A stretch of DNA of 64,000 nt. It comes from Castor canadensis. Lineage: Eukaryota > Chordata > Mammalia > Rodentia > Castoridae. The notes under the pieces were generated by a model. That model saw only the letters and a program-made list of their open reading frames with translations, ran no database searches and was not told where the DNA came from. Positions 13,734 to 23,570 of this stretch are shown in pieces. Positions within the stretch are counted from its first letter, which is position 1; each line of letters opens with the position of its first letter. Both the position numbers and the translations under genes were made by a program. The DNA lies in the NCBI RefSeq assembly GCF_047511655.1, contig NC_133389.1, positions 42,628,295 to 42,692,294 of the forward strand, given 5' to 3'.

Positions 13734-16700
13734 TGTTGGGCACTGGTGGCTCACGCCTCTAATCCTAGCTGCTTGGAAGGCAGAGATCAGGAGGATCGCA
13801 GCTCAAAGCCAGCCAGAGCAAACAGTTCTCAAGATCCTATCTTGAAAATACCCAACACAAAAAAGGGCTGGCAGAGGTTCTCAAGTGGTAGAGTGCCTGC
13901 TTAGTAAGCATAAGGCCCTAAGTTCAAACCCCAGTACCACCAAAGGGGAAAAAAAAGCCATAAACATTAAGAAAGACTCTGTTTAAAAAGATGAACAAAA
14001 TCAGACTAGGAGAAAATATCTGTATATCAAGTACCTAACAAAACACTAAGATCTAGAACATGTAAAGAAGGCTCAAAGATTAACAGTTAAAACCCAAACC
14101 ATCCAATTAAAACATACACAAATCTGGGTGTGATGGCACAGACCTGTAATCCCAGCAGTCAGGAGGCTAGAGCAGGAAGATCTTAAGTTTGAGTCCAGCC
14201 TCAGTTATATGATGAATTCCAGGTCAGGGTCATATAGCAAGACCCTGTCTCAAAAAAGAAATAAATAGGGCTAGAGGCATGTCTTAAATGGCAAAAGCAC
14301 AAGGCCCTGAGTTCAAACACCAGTACTGCCAAATAAAACATGAAAGGTATAAAGACATTTTACCTAAAATGATATATACTAGGTCGGAGGCATGGCTCAA
14401 GTGTAGAGAACTTACCGGCATGTGAGAGGCCCTGAATTCAATTTCCAATATGGAAAAAAAAAAAAAAGACATGCAGATAACAATCATTATACATTAGGGA
14501 AATACAAACTAAAACCACAAAATATAGCCAGGCATGATGTTATGTACCTGCAATCCCAGCTATTCAGGAGACAGACAGGAGGATCTTTTGTTCCAGGTCA
14601 GCCTGGGCAAAGTTAGTAAGACCCTATCTCAAAAACAAATAAAAAATTCCCACAACACCTATCAGAATGCCTGTAATTTTTAAACACTACCACAAAATGT
14701 TGGTAAGGATGTAGAGAAACTAGAATATAAAATGGCACAGACACTGTGTAAAACATTTTGGCATTTTTGAAAAAGTTAAATATGCAACAACAACTGGCAC
14801 TCTGGGCATTTATCGCAGAGAAATGAAGGTTAGTGTTTACACAGCAATAAAAGGAACAAACTACTGACATACATAACAAACAACCTGAATCTCAAGAAAA
14901 TTATAATAAGTGAAAAAAAAAAAATCCCAGGCTTAGGGGATGGCTCCCAGTAATAGAGCACCTACTTAACAAGCCAGAGACCCTGAGTTTAATACCCTGT
15001 ACTGTCAAAATAAATAAATTACTAACCATCACCCCATTTACAGTATATAATTAAATGGGTTTTACTACATTTACAGAGTGGTATAATATGTGATTCTTTT
15101 TTTTTTCTTTTATAGTGCTTGGGATCGAACCCAGGGCCTCCTGAATGCTAGAAAGCACTTCACCAGTGAGCCACACTCCCAGCCTTAGAAGATTGTTTTT
15201 GGAGACAGTGTCTCCTTATGTAGCCCAGGCTGTCCTAGAACTCATGATGCTCCAGGTTCTGCTTCTCTTATGCTGGGATTACCAGTGTGTGCCACCACAC
15301 TTGGCTATATTCTTGAAATGACAAGATTATAGAGAACAAAAGAACATTAGTGCTTGCCAAGGGTTAAGGAAGAGGTCAAAGTGGGGATAGGGTAGGGCAA
15401 GCAAAAGGAAGTTGGGGGTAGCTACAAAAGGGTAATGTGAGGGGCTGGGCATATAACTCAGTGGTAGACTTGCCTAACATGTACAAAGTCCTAGGTTCAA
15501 TCCCTAGTGTGACAAAACAAAAACAAAAACAAAAAAGGCACTTTGAGGGATCTTTATGATGGAAATGTTCCATATTCTCATCAATGTAAATATCCTGGTT
15601 GTGATATTTACAAGATGTTACGTTGGAGGAAACTGGTTCAAAGTATAGAAGAGCTCTATTTTTTAAAAACTGCATGGGAATCTGTGATGATCTCAAAATA
15701 AAAAGGTTAATTTTAAAATAAAAAAAGGCAAAAATGGGCCATGCACACACCTACAATCCCAACACTTGAGAGACAGAGCAGAATTATGAACTCAGTGTCA
15801 GCCTAGACTATATAGCAAGACCCTGTCCAGAAAACAAAACAGCCAAAAAAAGGCAAAAGCGATACACCAATCCTACCAGATTTTTAAAATTATGTCCAGA
15901 TATTATAATGCACATTCAGTTGATAAATATGCATTAACTACTTACCATATACCAGACACTAAGTACACAACTTGGAATAAAGTGACAAAATCCCTACCCT
16001 GCTGAGACTCATATGAACGCATGTATATGTGCAGGTTTCTGTGTGTATGCCATTCTTTCCCCACCCCAACAAAAATTAAGTCATATTACATTTTGCTAAA
16101 ACAGCAAAATTAACAACTGAAATTGAAGGATTCCCAAAAAAACAATTTTTTAATAATTAAAATATATTAAAAAGATATTTAATACAATGAAAAAAAGGCA
16201 ATCCCTTCTAATAAACATTGAGATAAGGCTGGGGGTGTGGCTTAAATGGTGGAGCCCCTATTTTGCACGTGTGAAGCACTGAGTTCAAACTCCAGTCCCA
16301 CCAAAAAAAAGAAAAAAGAAAAAAAATTGTGATCAACTGAATAAAAGTGGCAAATTAAGTAAGATTCAAATGAACATATGGGCATTTGAATTCCAGGTGG
16401 GTTCAAAAACAATTTTTTAAAAGATCAAAAAACAGAAAAAAATTGCAAGGCATAATTTCAGCTAGGTCCTCAATCATCTCAAAATCTGAACATACAGGAA
16501 AGTAACTGAATAGAAAAATATGCTTAAATAAATTATCATGCTTATCATCAATACACAGCCACAGATGAGATCCTAGATAAACCTATGACTTAAAATAATT
16601 ATGTAAAAAATTGGGGGGGTTTGAACTCAGCCTCATACTCACTAGGCAGGCACTCCAGCACTTGAGCCCAAGCCCCCTGCCCAATAATTCTATGAAGATT

Positions 16701-19700
16701 TAATATGAGCTGCAATCCCAGTACTCAGGAAGCCAAGACAGGAAAATCAAAGTTCGAGGTTAGCCTGGATTACATAGTGAGGCCCTGTCTCAAAAACAAA
16801 GCAAAACAAAATTTAACAGAAATACAACTTTGCTAGCAACTAAAGAAATAGATTTTAAGATGACTTCTAGACACCACTTGAGCTGTATTAAACTAGAATA
16901 AAAATGTTTAAAAACAAATTGATAAAGAATAAGGAATGCAGATACATGTTTATAAAAATAGCTTTGTCCATTTATTGAATATTTAATGTGTACCAGGTAG
17001 GGTCATGAAGTGCTTTCTATAAGTGAAAAGGTAAAAATTCTCAATTTACTAAGAAAAGGAAAGAAGTTGCATGCTTAGGTTGCTGAGATTTGTGGTAACA
17101 ACAAATTTTCTATCCATGAAATTATAAGGAAAGAGAAATTTGTGCTAATTTCGTCATTACACCTCAAACCGCAAAGTTATGGCCACAATGCTTAAGTGCT
17201 TAGTTTGGATGGAAGAGGCATTCAGTCTGTGGATAGAAAACATTAACCAAAAACATATTCCAGGTGGTGGCAATGTATTGCAGCACAAGGTACAGGGTTT
17301 CTGCAGTGTGCAGTTTCAGGCATCCTCTGGAACTCCCAGGCAGATGTGGGGGGGGAGACAACTATACAACCTTATTTGCTGCAGCATTATTTTGAACAAA
17401 AAAAGATTAAAGTAACCTAAATGCTAACAAATATGAAATTGGATAAATAAACAATGAAATATCAAATTACTTTGGGGGTTTTAATTTTGTTTTGAGACAC
17501 TTGCTATGTAGCCCCAGCTGGCCTTAAGACTCACAATCCTCCTACCACAGCCACCCCAGTGCTGGGATTACAGACATGCACCACCATGCCTGGCTGATCA
17601 AACTACTTTTATATGGTTGGTTGACTGCTATACCTCTATTTAATATCTATAATATTTGACACTTAACAGACAGTGTTGGTGAGTTGAATGAATTCTACAC
17701 ATCCATAAAAAATATAAGGAGGCTCTTTATATACTGATATAGAATGATCACCAAGATATTTACAAAAATAGGAAGGTACAAAATAACATACATAAAATGC
17801 TATCCTTTCTGTTTACAAAAAAAAGGAAAATAATACACTTAAAACCTTTTATATATACATATCTCTAGAGTATAAAGTAACAGATTGTTGAGAGAACAGC
17901 TATAGATCCCCTTTTATACCTTTAAAATTTTGAGTCATATGACTCAATTCTCTAATTACAACTTTTTGGCATTAAATATCTACACCAAAAAATTTGTAAG
18001 ATTCCTTTTTATTTATAATAGTAACCTCTTTGTATTAGGATGCTATAGATATTAAATAATCTATATAATATTATATTATATATCTATAATATAATATCTA
18101 TTTTGCAAGCGCAAAGCCCCAAGTTCAAATCCCAGTCACACCAAAAAAATTCTTTATCCTTATCTCCCAGTTGGGCTACACTAGATGAATTTCCTACATA
18201 CATCTTATTTCAAAGCAAAAAAACATGGAGAGGGGGGGAAAAAAACCCTGCTTATTAAGAATTTAATTTTTTCACATATCAAAGGAGCTTATCTCTTTAG
18301 GACAGTGTATTATCCTGAAACAACCTAAGAAGTTAGTCTTTAAATTTCTCTGGACTTAAAACTAGCAGATGCCAGATGAATTTGTTCTTATTCATTCTTG
18401 ACAAAAGGCTGATCAACAGATACTGGGAGAGAAAAATCAACATTCTTAACCACCATGCTTCTGATTTTGCTATCAATTAAATATCTGGCACCCTTTATCT
18501 TCCTATACTAAAATCAAAATCATTTTCCAAAGTAACTTAAACTTTGAAAAAAAATTACTCTTCAGGTATTAAAATTAAGTTGATTTGTTATATAAATAGC
18601 AGGTATTTTTTTAAAAATTGTCTCTTTACAAATAACTCTACACCAAGAGAATTTGGATAACGTCTTAAAAATCTTAAGAAAAAAGATAGTCTAAAGCAAC
18701 CAACTATTAACTCAATGAGAACCTATAAAAGCCTGGCTTTCAAAACTGTAATAAACAACTCTGTAGGAAAGAAAACTTAAAAGTACATATTTAGAGCACA
18801 ACTACTCAAACAATAAGATACCAACAAAATTTTAAGAACTATAAACTGAAAATTCAGGGACTAGATAATCCAAGCAGGTCAATTAAAGAATCACACTAAT
18901 TTATGTTTAGTAAGCAAAAGGAGAGCTCAATGATGTATTCCTGTTGGAAATGAATCTAAGTGATCTGACTCAAAAAAATTGTTAACTACCACTGAGACAA
19001 CAATGAAAAAAAAGTAAAAGCTAACTTATATTAACTTATTTTAAAAGATGTCCCTTATAGAAATAAAACAAAGCAAAAGTAATTCAGATTTTCATTTTAA
19101 GAATTCCTTAACAAGGAATCAAATGTTTTGTTATATATAATTTTTATTGGGATTGTAGACTACTTCTAATAATGTTCTTTACTACTTCTAAAAAAGTATT
19201 TCCTTAACAATTTAAAACTGGGATGAATGGAGACTCAAAGCGCTTTTTAAGATTATAAAGAAAAATACCACTTGGCCACTCAGATGTTCTTCTGAAACCT
19301 TATTTTGAATACCAGTTCAACATTAATAATATTCTTGTCTTTACAGCTTTCTTTGTTTTTTTTTTTTTTTTTTTTTTTTTGGTGGTACTGGGGTCTAAAC
19401 TCAGGGCCTCATGCTTGCTAGGCAGGTCTCTACCATTTGAGCTATTCCACAGCCTTTTTTGTGTTGAGTATTTTCAAGATAGAGCCTCTCAAACTATTTG
19501 CCGCAGCTGGCTACCAACCTCTGTCCTCTTGATCCCTGCCTCCTGAATAGCCAGAGTTAGAGATGTGAGCCACTAACACCCTGCTTTTGCTCTGGTTATT
19601 TTGGAGATGGTGGTCTCTCAAACAATTTGCCTGGACTGGCCTCAAACAGTGATCCTCCCGAACTCACCTACCAAATAGCTAGAATTACAAGCATGAGCCA

Positions 19701-22700
19701 CTGGCACTCGGCTCACATAAAATGTTTAGCGTAAATCTCTTACACGTCAGTCACACTTCATTTATAGACCACCTTCCCCACTACACTATAAAGACTCTCC
19801 AAGAACACATAGTATTCCTTTCACCAGACAAACAGAAAGCATTGGACAGCTGCTGTTTGGACGAATGAATGGGAATAAAATCGGAATTTATATTTTGGTA
19901 AAGTTATTCTAGACCCTTTTTTTTTTTAGGTGGGTCAGGGGTTTGAACTCAGGGCTTCATACTTGCAAAGCAGGTGCTCTACTGCTAGAGCCACATCTCT
20001 ACTCCTAAAGTCATTCTAATGATAATGAAGTTGCTCCTTTGACAGAGGGCAAATTCTTTCCTGATATTGACATGTTGATGAAGACTTGTTTTTAATTTCT
20101 TTTTTTCTTTTCTTAGTGGGGGGCAGTGCTGGAGTTTAAACTCACTACTTCTTGCTTGCAAAGCAGACACTTTATCACTTGAGCCCTGCCTCCAGGCCTT
20201 GTTTTTAATTTCTAACAGACCTTATCATCTCATCTCTCTCTCTGTATATATAAATCAAAAAACAATTTGGGGGGCTGGCGAGTATATATACATAAGACCG
20301 TGATTTCAAGCCCCAGCCCCCACACAAAAAATCTTGATTTTGTGGCAAAATATAAATTTGTTTAATGGCACAACTTTGTCCTTTGTAAAAAAGGGAAAAT
20401 GGCATAGCAAACTATCTTACTTAAAAATAATTTTGAAACCCCAGCCTGAGATCAGGAAGCTTAGTAAAGGTTCAAAGCCAGCCCGGGCAAGAACTTAAGA
20501 CCACATCTCAACCAATAGCTAGCTGGGTAAGTGCCTGTCATTTCAAGCTAAGCTAAAGGCTGAGATCTGGAGGATCTTAGTTCCAGGTCAGCCTGTGCAA
20601 AAAAGCTGGGCGTGGTGGTGTGTGATTGTCATCCCAGCTATAGCAGGAAACAAAATAGGAGTCTCATGATCCACACTGGCCTGGGCAAAAAACAAGACCC
20701 TATCTCCAAAATAACCACAGGAAAAAAGGGCTGGAGATACGGCTCAAACAGTATAGCATCTGCCTGGTAAGCACGAAGCCCAGAGCTGAAACCCCAGTAC
20801 CACCCCCAAAAAAGAAAATTGTATTAAAAAAAAAAAAAAAGAAAATTCTGCCGGTGCCAGTGGCTCACACCTGTACTCATAGCTATTCAGGAGGCAGAGA
20901 TCAGGAGGACCATGGTTCTAAGCAAGCAAACAGATCCCAAGACCCTATTTTGAAAGAACACTTAATAAAAAAGGGCTGGTGGAGCTCATGTTGTAAACCC
21001 TGAGTTCAAACCCTAATACTGCAAAAAAAAAAAAAAAAAAAAGAAAATTCTGTTTTCAGGCTGGGGTGGGTAACTCAGGGGTAGACTACTTGACTAGCAT
21101 GCCCAGAACCCTGGGTTAAATCCCCAGCCAAAAAAAAAAAAATTCTATTTTCACACCAAACTTCTTCTAGCCAATTGAGACCATGTTCTACCATTCCTTC
21201 CAAATAAAACTTTTTCCCCTCTTCCTATTTTTCAATTCATTGTTCAGCCAGAACTATAAAGCAACCATAGGAGAGATTGTGGGTAGACGGCTACTTGGTT
21301 ATGTTGAAGACCAGTAAGTTGATTTGAGAAAGATTCTAAGTTAAAAACCAATCATCACCACTTTCTTCCACAGCTTTGAGGTCAAACCAAATTATAGTCC
21401 TTGATTTAAAATGTACCACAAAGGAAGAGAATTAAGGCAATTTACATGAAAGTTTTGGGGAAGCTGAAAACTGAAATGAGTTCTGTGAGGTCAATGACTC
21501 AAAGAATAGTTGAAATGATTCTATCCAGAAAAGATCCACTATGTAGACCCACACTTAGCTGCTACTACAATTTCCTCTCACCTTGCCTGCCCTCCCTTTC
21601 TATTTACTGACAGCACAAATGTAAAAAAAAAAAAAAAAAAAAATTAATATAGGAAAGGCATCAAGTTATAATAAATACTGATTGATTAGAGGCAAAAAGG
21701 TATACATTGTGCCACAGACATCTTAAAATATTTTTCTAACAACCTTCATCGGTTGTACCAAATACTAAAAGGAACTTCAGTCATTCATTTCCCTTAAACA
21801 TTTATTATTCACATAATTTCTATCATTAAAAGTTATACACTTACTCTTGGCTCACACAACTAGCACAAAATAAGATTAAAGTGGACAGTGCAGTTAAGAC
21901 TGAGAAACAGAGTAGAGTAAAAAGAAATCATTTACAATAATGGCATTTGTGGTTAAGAACCCAAAATTCTACCTATTCTTTTTCCTTTTGGTTTTTTGAA
22001 GACAGAGCTTAACAAGTGGTGCTTGGAAATCACTATATAGCCCAGGCTAGCCTCAAACTCAAAATCCTCCTGGGTCAGTCTTCCAGGTGCTGGAATTACA
22101 GCCTACATCACCCAATCTGGCTTCTACCATTCTTTGTAAAATTACAGAATCCCAGCCAGATGCTGGTGGCTCATGCCTGTAATCCTAGCTACTCAGGAGG
22201 CAGAGATCAGGAGAATAGCAGTTCGAAGCCAGCCCAGGCAAACAATTCTAGAGGCCCTATCTGGAAAAAACCCATCACAAAAAAGGGCTGGTGAAATGGC
22301 TCAAGGCCCTGAGTTCAAACCCCAGTACTGCAAAAAAGAAAAAAAAAAAATTACAAAACCTCATCTCTTAAAAAAAAAACGTAGGAGAAACATATCTAGA
22401 CCCATATTCAGTTCTTTTCAGTTGTTTGTAAACACAGAACTTTCAAGTCCCAGCGTTATTTTTTTTTAATCAAGTGATTTTTTGGGGGGTGTTTTTTTGT
22501 TTGTTTGTTTGTTTGAAATCAAGATTTCCAGGACCCACCTGCCACAAATTCTTTTGTAAATTTGGAATGGAAGCTGGGAATTGATATGTTTACTTATAAA
22601 GTTCCCCAGGGACTCTGGTCATCAGCCAAGTTCATCAAAAGTGCCTTATACCTTTACATGGTCTCCTTCCAACCCTTTTTCTCACGGGTAGTCTAGAAAG

Positions 22701-23570
22701 TGATCAAAGTTCTCCCCACAAATTTGCCAAATCAAACAGCACCGTGCTCCCTCACCTAACCCCCAGTGAGGACCTCATCATCACTCCATTCTCCTAACAC
22801 AACTCTTCTTACCTGCAGTCCTGCAGTGACCAAATAACAACAAACAGAAGGGTAACACAAAGGGGGGCTATCACTCAGATAACAGAAGTGCTGTCAGTTC
22901 TGACACGAGGGAAGAAAACTCCTTTCAGACCACTCTAAGACATCACTGCATCTTAAACGAAACCAAATGCACTCCAGGGTGGTATGAGAAGCAGGGTTGG
23001 AGGGTTAAGTTGCGTTACGCGCTCTTGAATCGAGATGAGACGGACCAGGGTTCTGCAACAGGAAGAAAAAACTTTCACAGCAGGCAGGTCGCCGGGCAGG
23101 CTGTTGACGGGGTGACACGCGACACCCAGGCCTGCCGTCGGGTTGCTAGGAAACACAAAGGCTCCACGTTCCCTGCAATTCCTCCCGGGCCTGACAGAGC
23201 GCAGGGGCCTTGGGGCCTGCAGCCGCCACCAAAGAGGCCTGACCACTGCCCGGGGTCGCGACACAAGCGGACACCGGGGACAGGGACCGCGCTAAAGGGG
23301 GCGGCGCGGCGAGAAGGCCCGGACCCCGAAAGGAGGCGGCCCGGGCTCTGACGGGCAGGGAACGGCCCGGGGTGAGCGGTGCTCTGCAGGCCGCAGCACG
23401 GAGTCGGACACGGAGCCTAAAGGACCTCGGGCTCCGCGCGGGGTAGGGGCGTCCACTCACACGTGCTGACAGGCCGCAGTCCGCACCGGCGTTTTGAGCA
23501 CCTCCTGACAAACAGGGCAGTAGAAATCATCTTCGGTGTAGGACGTGGCCGCCGAGAGCTCCTCGGCCAT
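225..23570 (-). CDS. RNF138: RNF138, E3 ubiquitin ligase, 5' part of the gene (coding exons 1-4)
   Basis: Seen: spliced coding segments at 23461-23570, 7557-7722, 6187-6302 and 225-281 join in frame and all introns are GT-AG. They encode residues 1-149. The RING has Cys18/21, Cys34, His36, Cys39/42 and Cys54/57. A C2HC finger follows (Cys86, Cys89, His101, Cys105). Known for the family (~245 aa, also called NARF): a nuclear E3 ligase that binds DNA overhangs, ubiquitinates Ku80, promotes end resection and RAD51-dependent repair, and with NLK targets TCF/LEF factors. The C-terminal C2H2 fingers and the ubiquitin-interacting motif lie in exons beyond the left edge. The start at 23570 has a good Kozak context (gccATGG) and matches the family N-terminus. 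Introns are 15738, 1254 and 5905 bp. The reading frame is intact over everything visible. Its paralogue RNF125 lies upstream on the same strand. Confidence 0.97.
600..690 (-). mobile_element. possible LINE-1 3'-UTR fragment
   Basis: ttacatgtgtacacactgtttg followed by a C-rich tract (cctccccctccctccctctt) resembles the antisense 3' end of the young L1s in this window. Weak. Confidence 0.3.
911..1030 (+). mobile_element. B1-like SINE
   Basis: acatagtggtgcattcctat, aggcaggaggatcacttga, ataagaccccatctttt. Confidence 0.8.
1048..1258 (+). mobile_element. composite SINE
   Basis: gccagtggctcacacctg-type left arm (1055) fused to an ID-like arm with aagccctgagttcaaac at 1228. Confidence 0.85.
1272..1352 (-). 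mobile_element. ID-like SINE
   Basis: ggggtttgaactcagggcc with poly-T on the left. Only 14 bp from the plus-strand composite, so the two form an inverted pair. Confidence 0.8.
1389..1597 (+). mobile_element. B1-like plus ID-like SINE
   Basis: gagcatggtggcatacacct and aagaccctgtctta, an A-run, then ctggtagagtgactcaagtg. Confidence 0.8.
1788..2018 (+). mobile_element. composite SINE
   Basis: caggtggctcacatctataa left arm; ggctggcagagtggctcagg right arm from about 1927. Confidence 0.85.
2032..2111 (+). mobile_element. ID-like SINE
   Basis: Diverged: gagcacttgtctagcatgc, then caatccccatcaccat. Confidence 0.65.
2545..2622 (-). mobile_element. ID-like SINE
   Basis: ggggattgaacccagggcc and ctgaactacatccccagcc; close to a classical rodent ID unit. 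Confidence 0.85.
2812..2869 (-). mobile_element. ID-like SINE remnant
   Basis: agggttttaactcaggac and atacctccagccc; the middle is deleted. Confidence 0.5.
2900..3008 (+). mobile_element. B1-like SINE
   Basis: ggcacaagtttataatccta and ggctagcctaggctactcag. Confidence 0.7.
3371..3522 (-). mobile_element. two adjacent ID-like SINEs
   Basis: One truncated unit (3371-3431, agagccacatccccaaccc) and one full unit (3437-3522, ggattgaactcaggacc). Confidence 0.75.
3970..4184 (+). mobile_element. B1-like plus ID-like SINE
   Basis: agctgggtgtgctgggccat and gtgagaccctgtctg, then gcatggctcaatggcagag. Confidence 0.8.
4311..4519 (+). mobile_element. B1-like plus ID-like SINE
   Basis: tggacatggtgttacatgcc; second arm gagatgtggctcaagcc at 4436. 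Confidence 0.8.
4525..4618 (+). mobile_element. ID-like SINE
   Basis: gggatatagctaagtggg and cccagcactgcaaaa, directly after the preceding SINE. Confidence 0.7.
4620..5638. other. RNF138 intron 3, SINE-free tract
   Basis: About 1 kb of AT-rich sequence in which I see no repeat, exon or RNA gene. Confidence 0.6.
5639..5730 (+). mobile_element. ID-like SINE
   Basis: tggctcaagtggtagagtgc and gttcaaaccccagtaccacc with an A-tail; little diverged, both pol III box regions present. Confidence 0.88.
6187..6302 (-). CDS. RNF138: RNF138 coding exon 3
   Basis: 116 nt encoding Ile93 to Asn130 plus two bases of Ser131. It supplies His101 and Cys105 of the C2HC finger, then a Lys/Tyr-rich stretch and the linker. 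Acceptor tttacag, donor gtaagc. Confidence 0.97.
6437..6530 (-). mobile_element. ID-like SINE
   Basis: 18-T run, then ggggttgaacttagagcc and ccacttgagccattcagc; 134 bp upstream of RNF138 exon 3. Confidence 0.85.
6531..7556. other. RNF138 intron 2 (with the adjoining 5' flank of exon 3 excluded), no features
   Basis: No interspersed repeat, RNA gene or extra exon recognised between the ID-like unit and exon 2. Confidence 0.55.
7557..7722 (-). CDS. RNF138: RNF138 coding exon 2
   Basis: 166 nt encoding Val37 (last base) to Gln92. It completes the RING (CRKC at 39-42, CPLC at 54-57) and starts the C2HC finger (CRCC at 86-89). The acceptor is ttgggttag and the donor gtaaat. It ends between codons (phase 0). 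Confidence 0.97.
8163..8250 (+). mobile_element. ID-like SINE
   Basis: gtgtaacttagtggtggaac, gcctagcatgcatgaggcc, ccctggttcaacccc. Confidence 0.85.
8399..8588 (-). mobile_element. composite SINE
   Basis: gagtttgaactcagggc then ttttttgtgttgggtttttc and the actagctaggattacgg arm. Confidence 0.85.
8717..8732. repeat. left TSD of the L1 insertion
   Basis: aaatcacagaagtctg, identical to 9939-9954. Confidence 0.9.
8733..9938 (+). mobile_element. 5'-truncated LINE-1, ORF2 C-terminus and 3' UTR
   Basis: Starts directly inside ORF2. An open frame from 8739 to 9476 gives the ORF2 C-terminal region ([43 protein letters not shown]). A G-rich 3' UTR (9790-9845) and an A-rich tail follow. It is flanked by a 16-bp perfect TSD (8717-8732 and 9939-9954, aaatcacagaagtctg). 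It lacks the reverse transcriptase core, so it is a dead copy, but its frame is open and it is probably young. It lies in RNF138 intron 1. Confidence 0.93.
8995..9040. repeat. 23-bp perfect tandem duplication inside the L1
   Basis: The unit at 8995-9017 is repeated exactly at 9018-9040. 23 is not a multiple of three, so the frame shifts here, yet the ORF stays open across the join. Confidence 0.9.
9939..9954. repeat. right TSD of the L1 insertion
   Basis: Second copy of aaatcacagaagtctg, straight after the A-tail. Confidence 0.9.
10394..10530 (+). mobile_element. B1-like SINE with internal duplication
   Basis: gctgtaattccagcactt; the tgggctacatagtgag / tgggctacataatga segment occurs twice. 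Confidence 0.8.
10907..10990 (-). mobile_element. ID-like SINE
   Basis: actgggtttgaactcaagg and cttgagccatgccctagcc. Confidence 0.8.
11191..11305 (+). mobile_element. B1-like SINE
   Basis: taggcatggtagtaaatgcc and tatagtgagaccctgtctca. Confidence 0.8.
11770..11811. repeat. (CT)n microsatellite
   Basis: Pyrimidine run of CT units joined to the ID-like unit that follows. Confidence 0.9.
11811..11873 (-). mobile_element. ID-like SINE, internally shortened
   Basis: gacggtttgaactcaggac and catacctccagtcc. Confidence 0.65.
11915..12132 (-). mobile_element. two B1-like modules inserted as one unit
   Basis: Modules at 11915-12022 and 12030-12132. Diverged copies of gctttagtagtcttwagg lie on both sides (about 11894-11914 and 12133-12153), consistent with a single insertion. 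Confidence 0.7.
12232..12311 (-). mobile_element. ID-like SINE
   Basis: gtgggtttcaaactctgg and gagtcactctgccagcc. Confidence 0.7.
12790..13015 (-). mobile_element. probable LINE-1 3'-UTR fragment
   Basis: gggtttcactgtgatgtttac, atgatgtactttgatc, then C/T-rich sequence to 13015, like antisense L1 3' UTR. Confidence 0.4.
13090..13474 (-). mobile_element. MaLR LTR, MLT1-like
   Basis: Reads as the reverse complement of an MLT1 LTR: gttgtggtaatttgttaggg and agccctaggaaacatac at the right are the complement of its 5' end, and ccaacaccttgttt lies inside. Diverged and non-coding despite a short ORF at 13125. Confidence 0.65.
13613..13693 (+). mobile_element. ID-like SINE
   Basis: gtgtggctcaagtagtaaag and agccctgagttcaaattc. 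Confidence 0.85.
13701..13730. repeat. (AC)15 microsatellite
   Basis: Uninterrupted AC run grown from the A-tail of the preceding SINE. Confidence 0.95.
13736..13955 (+). mobile_element. composite SINE
   Basis: gcactggtggctcacgcctc; second arm ggctggcagaggttctcaag at 13867. Confidence 0.88.
14123..14337 (+). mobile_element. B1-like plus ID-like SINE
   Basis: ggtgtgatggcacagacctg, caagaccctgtctcaaa, then a diverged ID arm ending gttcaaacaccagtactg. Confidence 0.8.
14382..14467 (+). mobile_element. ID-like SINE
   Basis: gaggcatggctcaagtgtag and ggccctgaattcaatttcc. Confidence 0.75.
14527..14645 (+). mobile_element. B1-like SINE
   Basis: agccaggcatgatgttatgt and gtaagaccctatctcaaa. Confidence 0.8.
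14651..14915 (+). mobile_element. old LINE-1 fragment, ORF2 C-terminal region
   Basis: Diverged L1 ORF2 sequence: aatgttggtaaggatgtag, then the region equivalent to the WxxSGK and GIYP segments, with stops and frame breaks. Flanked by a B1-like unit on the left and an ID-like unit on the right. Confidence 0.7.
14928..15012 (+). mobile_element. ID-like SINE
   Basis: aatagagcacctacttaac and ccctgagtttaataccc. Confidence 0.7.
15105..15305 (-). mobile_element. ID-like plus B1-like SINE
   Basis: gggatcgaacccagggcctc, then tgtagcccaggctgtcctag and gtgtgccaccacacttggc. Confidence 0.85.
15442..15534 (+). mobile_element. ID-like SINE
   Basis: gcatataactcagtggtag and aggttcaatccctagtg. Confidence 0.85.
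15727..15850 (+). mobile_element. B1-like SINE
   Basis: cacacacctacaatcccaac and atagcaagaccctgtcc. Confidence 0.75.
16224..16325 (+). mobile_element. ID-like SINE
   Basis: gggggtgtggcttaaatgg and ctgagttcaaactccagtcc with a long A/G tail. Confidence 0.82.
16610..16682 (-). mobile_element. ID-like SINE
   Basis: ggggtttgaactcagcctc and gcacttgagcccaagcc. Confidence 0.75.
16708..16812 (+). mobile_element. B1-like SINE, 5'-shortened
   Basis: gctgcaatcccagtactcag and gtgaggccctgtctcaaa. Confidence 0.8.
17484..17596 (-). mobile_element. B1-like SINE
   Basis: ttgagacacttgctatgtag and tgctgggattacagacatg. Confidence 0.85.
18058..18105. repeat. AT-rich imperfect palindrome
   Basis: tatataatattatattat followed by atatctataatataatat. 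Confidence 0.7.
18106..18150 (+). mobile_element. ID-like SINE, 3' end only
   Basis: gcgcaaagccccaagttc then aaatcccagtcacacc. Confidence 0.65.
18151..19350. other. RNF138 intron 1, SINE-free tract
   Basis: 1.2 kb of AT-rich sequence with no repeat, exon or RNA gene that I can recognise; the longest such stretch of the intron. Confidence 0.55.
19356..19714 (-). mobile_element. multi-module SINE (ID-like plus two B1-like modules)
   Basis: 25-T run, ggtctaaactcagggcctc, then two successive arms ending gtgagccactaacacc and atgagccactggcactc. Confidence 0.82.
19918..20006 (-). mobile_element. ID-like SINE
   Basis: aggggtttgaactcagggc and gctagagccacatctc. Confidence 0.82.
20114..20199 (-). mobile_element. 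ID-like SINE
   Basis: gtgctggagtttaaactcac and cacttgagccctgcctcc. Confidence 0.8.
20270..20332 (+). mobile_element. ID-like SINE remnant
   Basis: gggggctggcgagtatata and gatttcaagccccagcc. Confidence 0.45.
20438..20822 (+). mobile_element. four-module SINE
   Basis: Module order: B1-like tail ending ctcaaccaat (20515), a gctgggtaagtgcctgtcat module, a gctgggcgtggtggtgtgtg module (20604), and an ID-like arm (gagatacggctcaaacag, 20733). Confidence 0.8.
20851..21045 (+). mobile_element. composite SINE
   Basis: ggtgccagtggctcacacct; the ID arm is shortened and ends in an 18-A tail. Confidence 0.82.
21058..21146 (+). mobile_element. ID-like SINE
   Basis: gggtaactcaggggtagac and ccctgggttaaatccccag. 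Confidence 0.82.
21985..22125 (-). mobile_element. B1-like SINE
   Basis: tatagcccaggctagcctca and tgctggaattacagcc. Confidence 0.75.
22150..22352 (+). mobile_element. composite SINE
   Basis: gatgctggtggctcatgcct left arm; ID arm lacks its middle (gtgaaatggctcaaggccc), a shared deletion also seen at 37558. Confidence 0.85.
23461..23570 (-). CDS. RNF138: RNF138 coding exon 1
   Basis: Encodes residues 1-36 plus two bases of Val37: the N-terminal tail and the first half of the RING (CPVC at 18-21, CQH at 34-36). It ends CAGCACGT followed by donor gtgagt. The exon lies in the CpG island. The same frame continues upstream without a stop, but only from a GTG, so the ATG at 23568-23570 is the expected start. 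Confidence 0.96.
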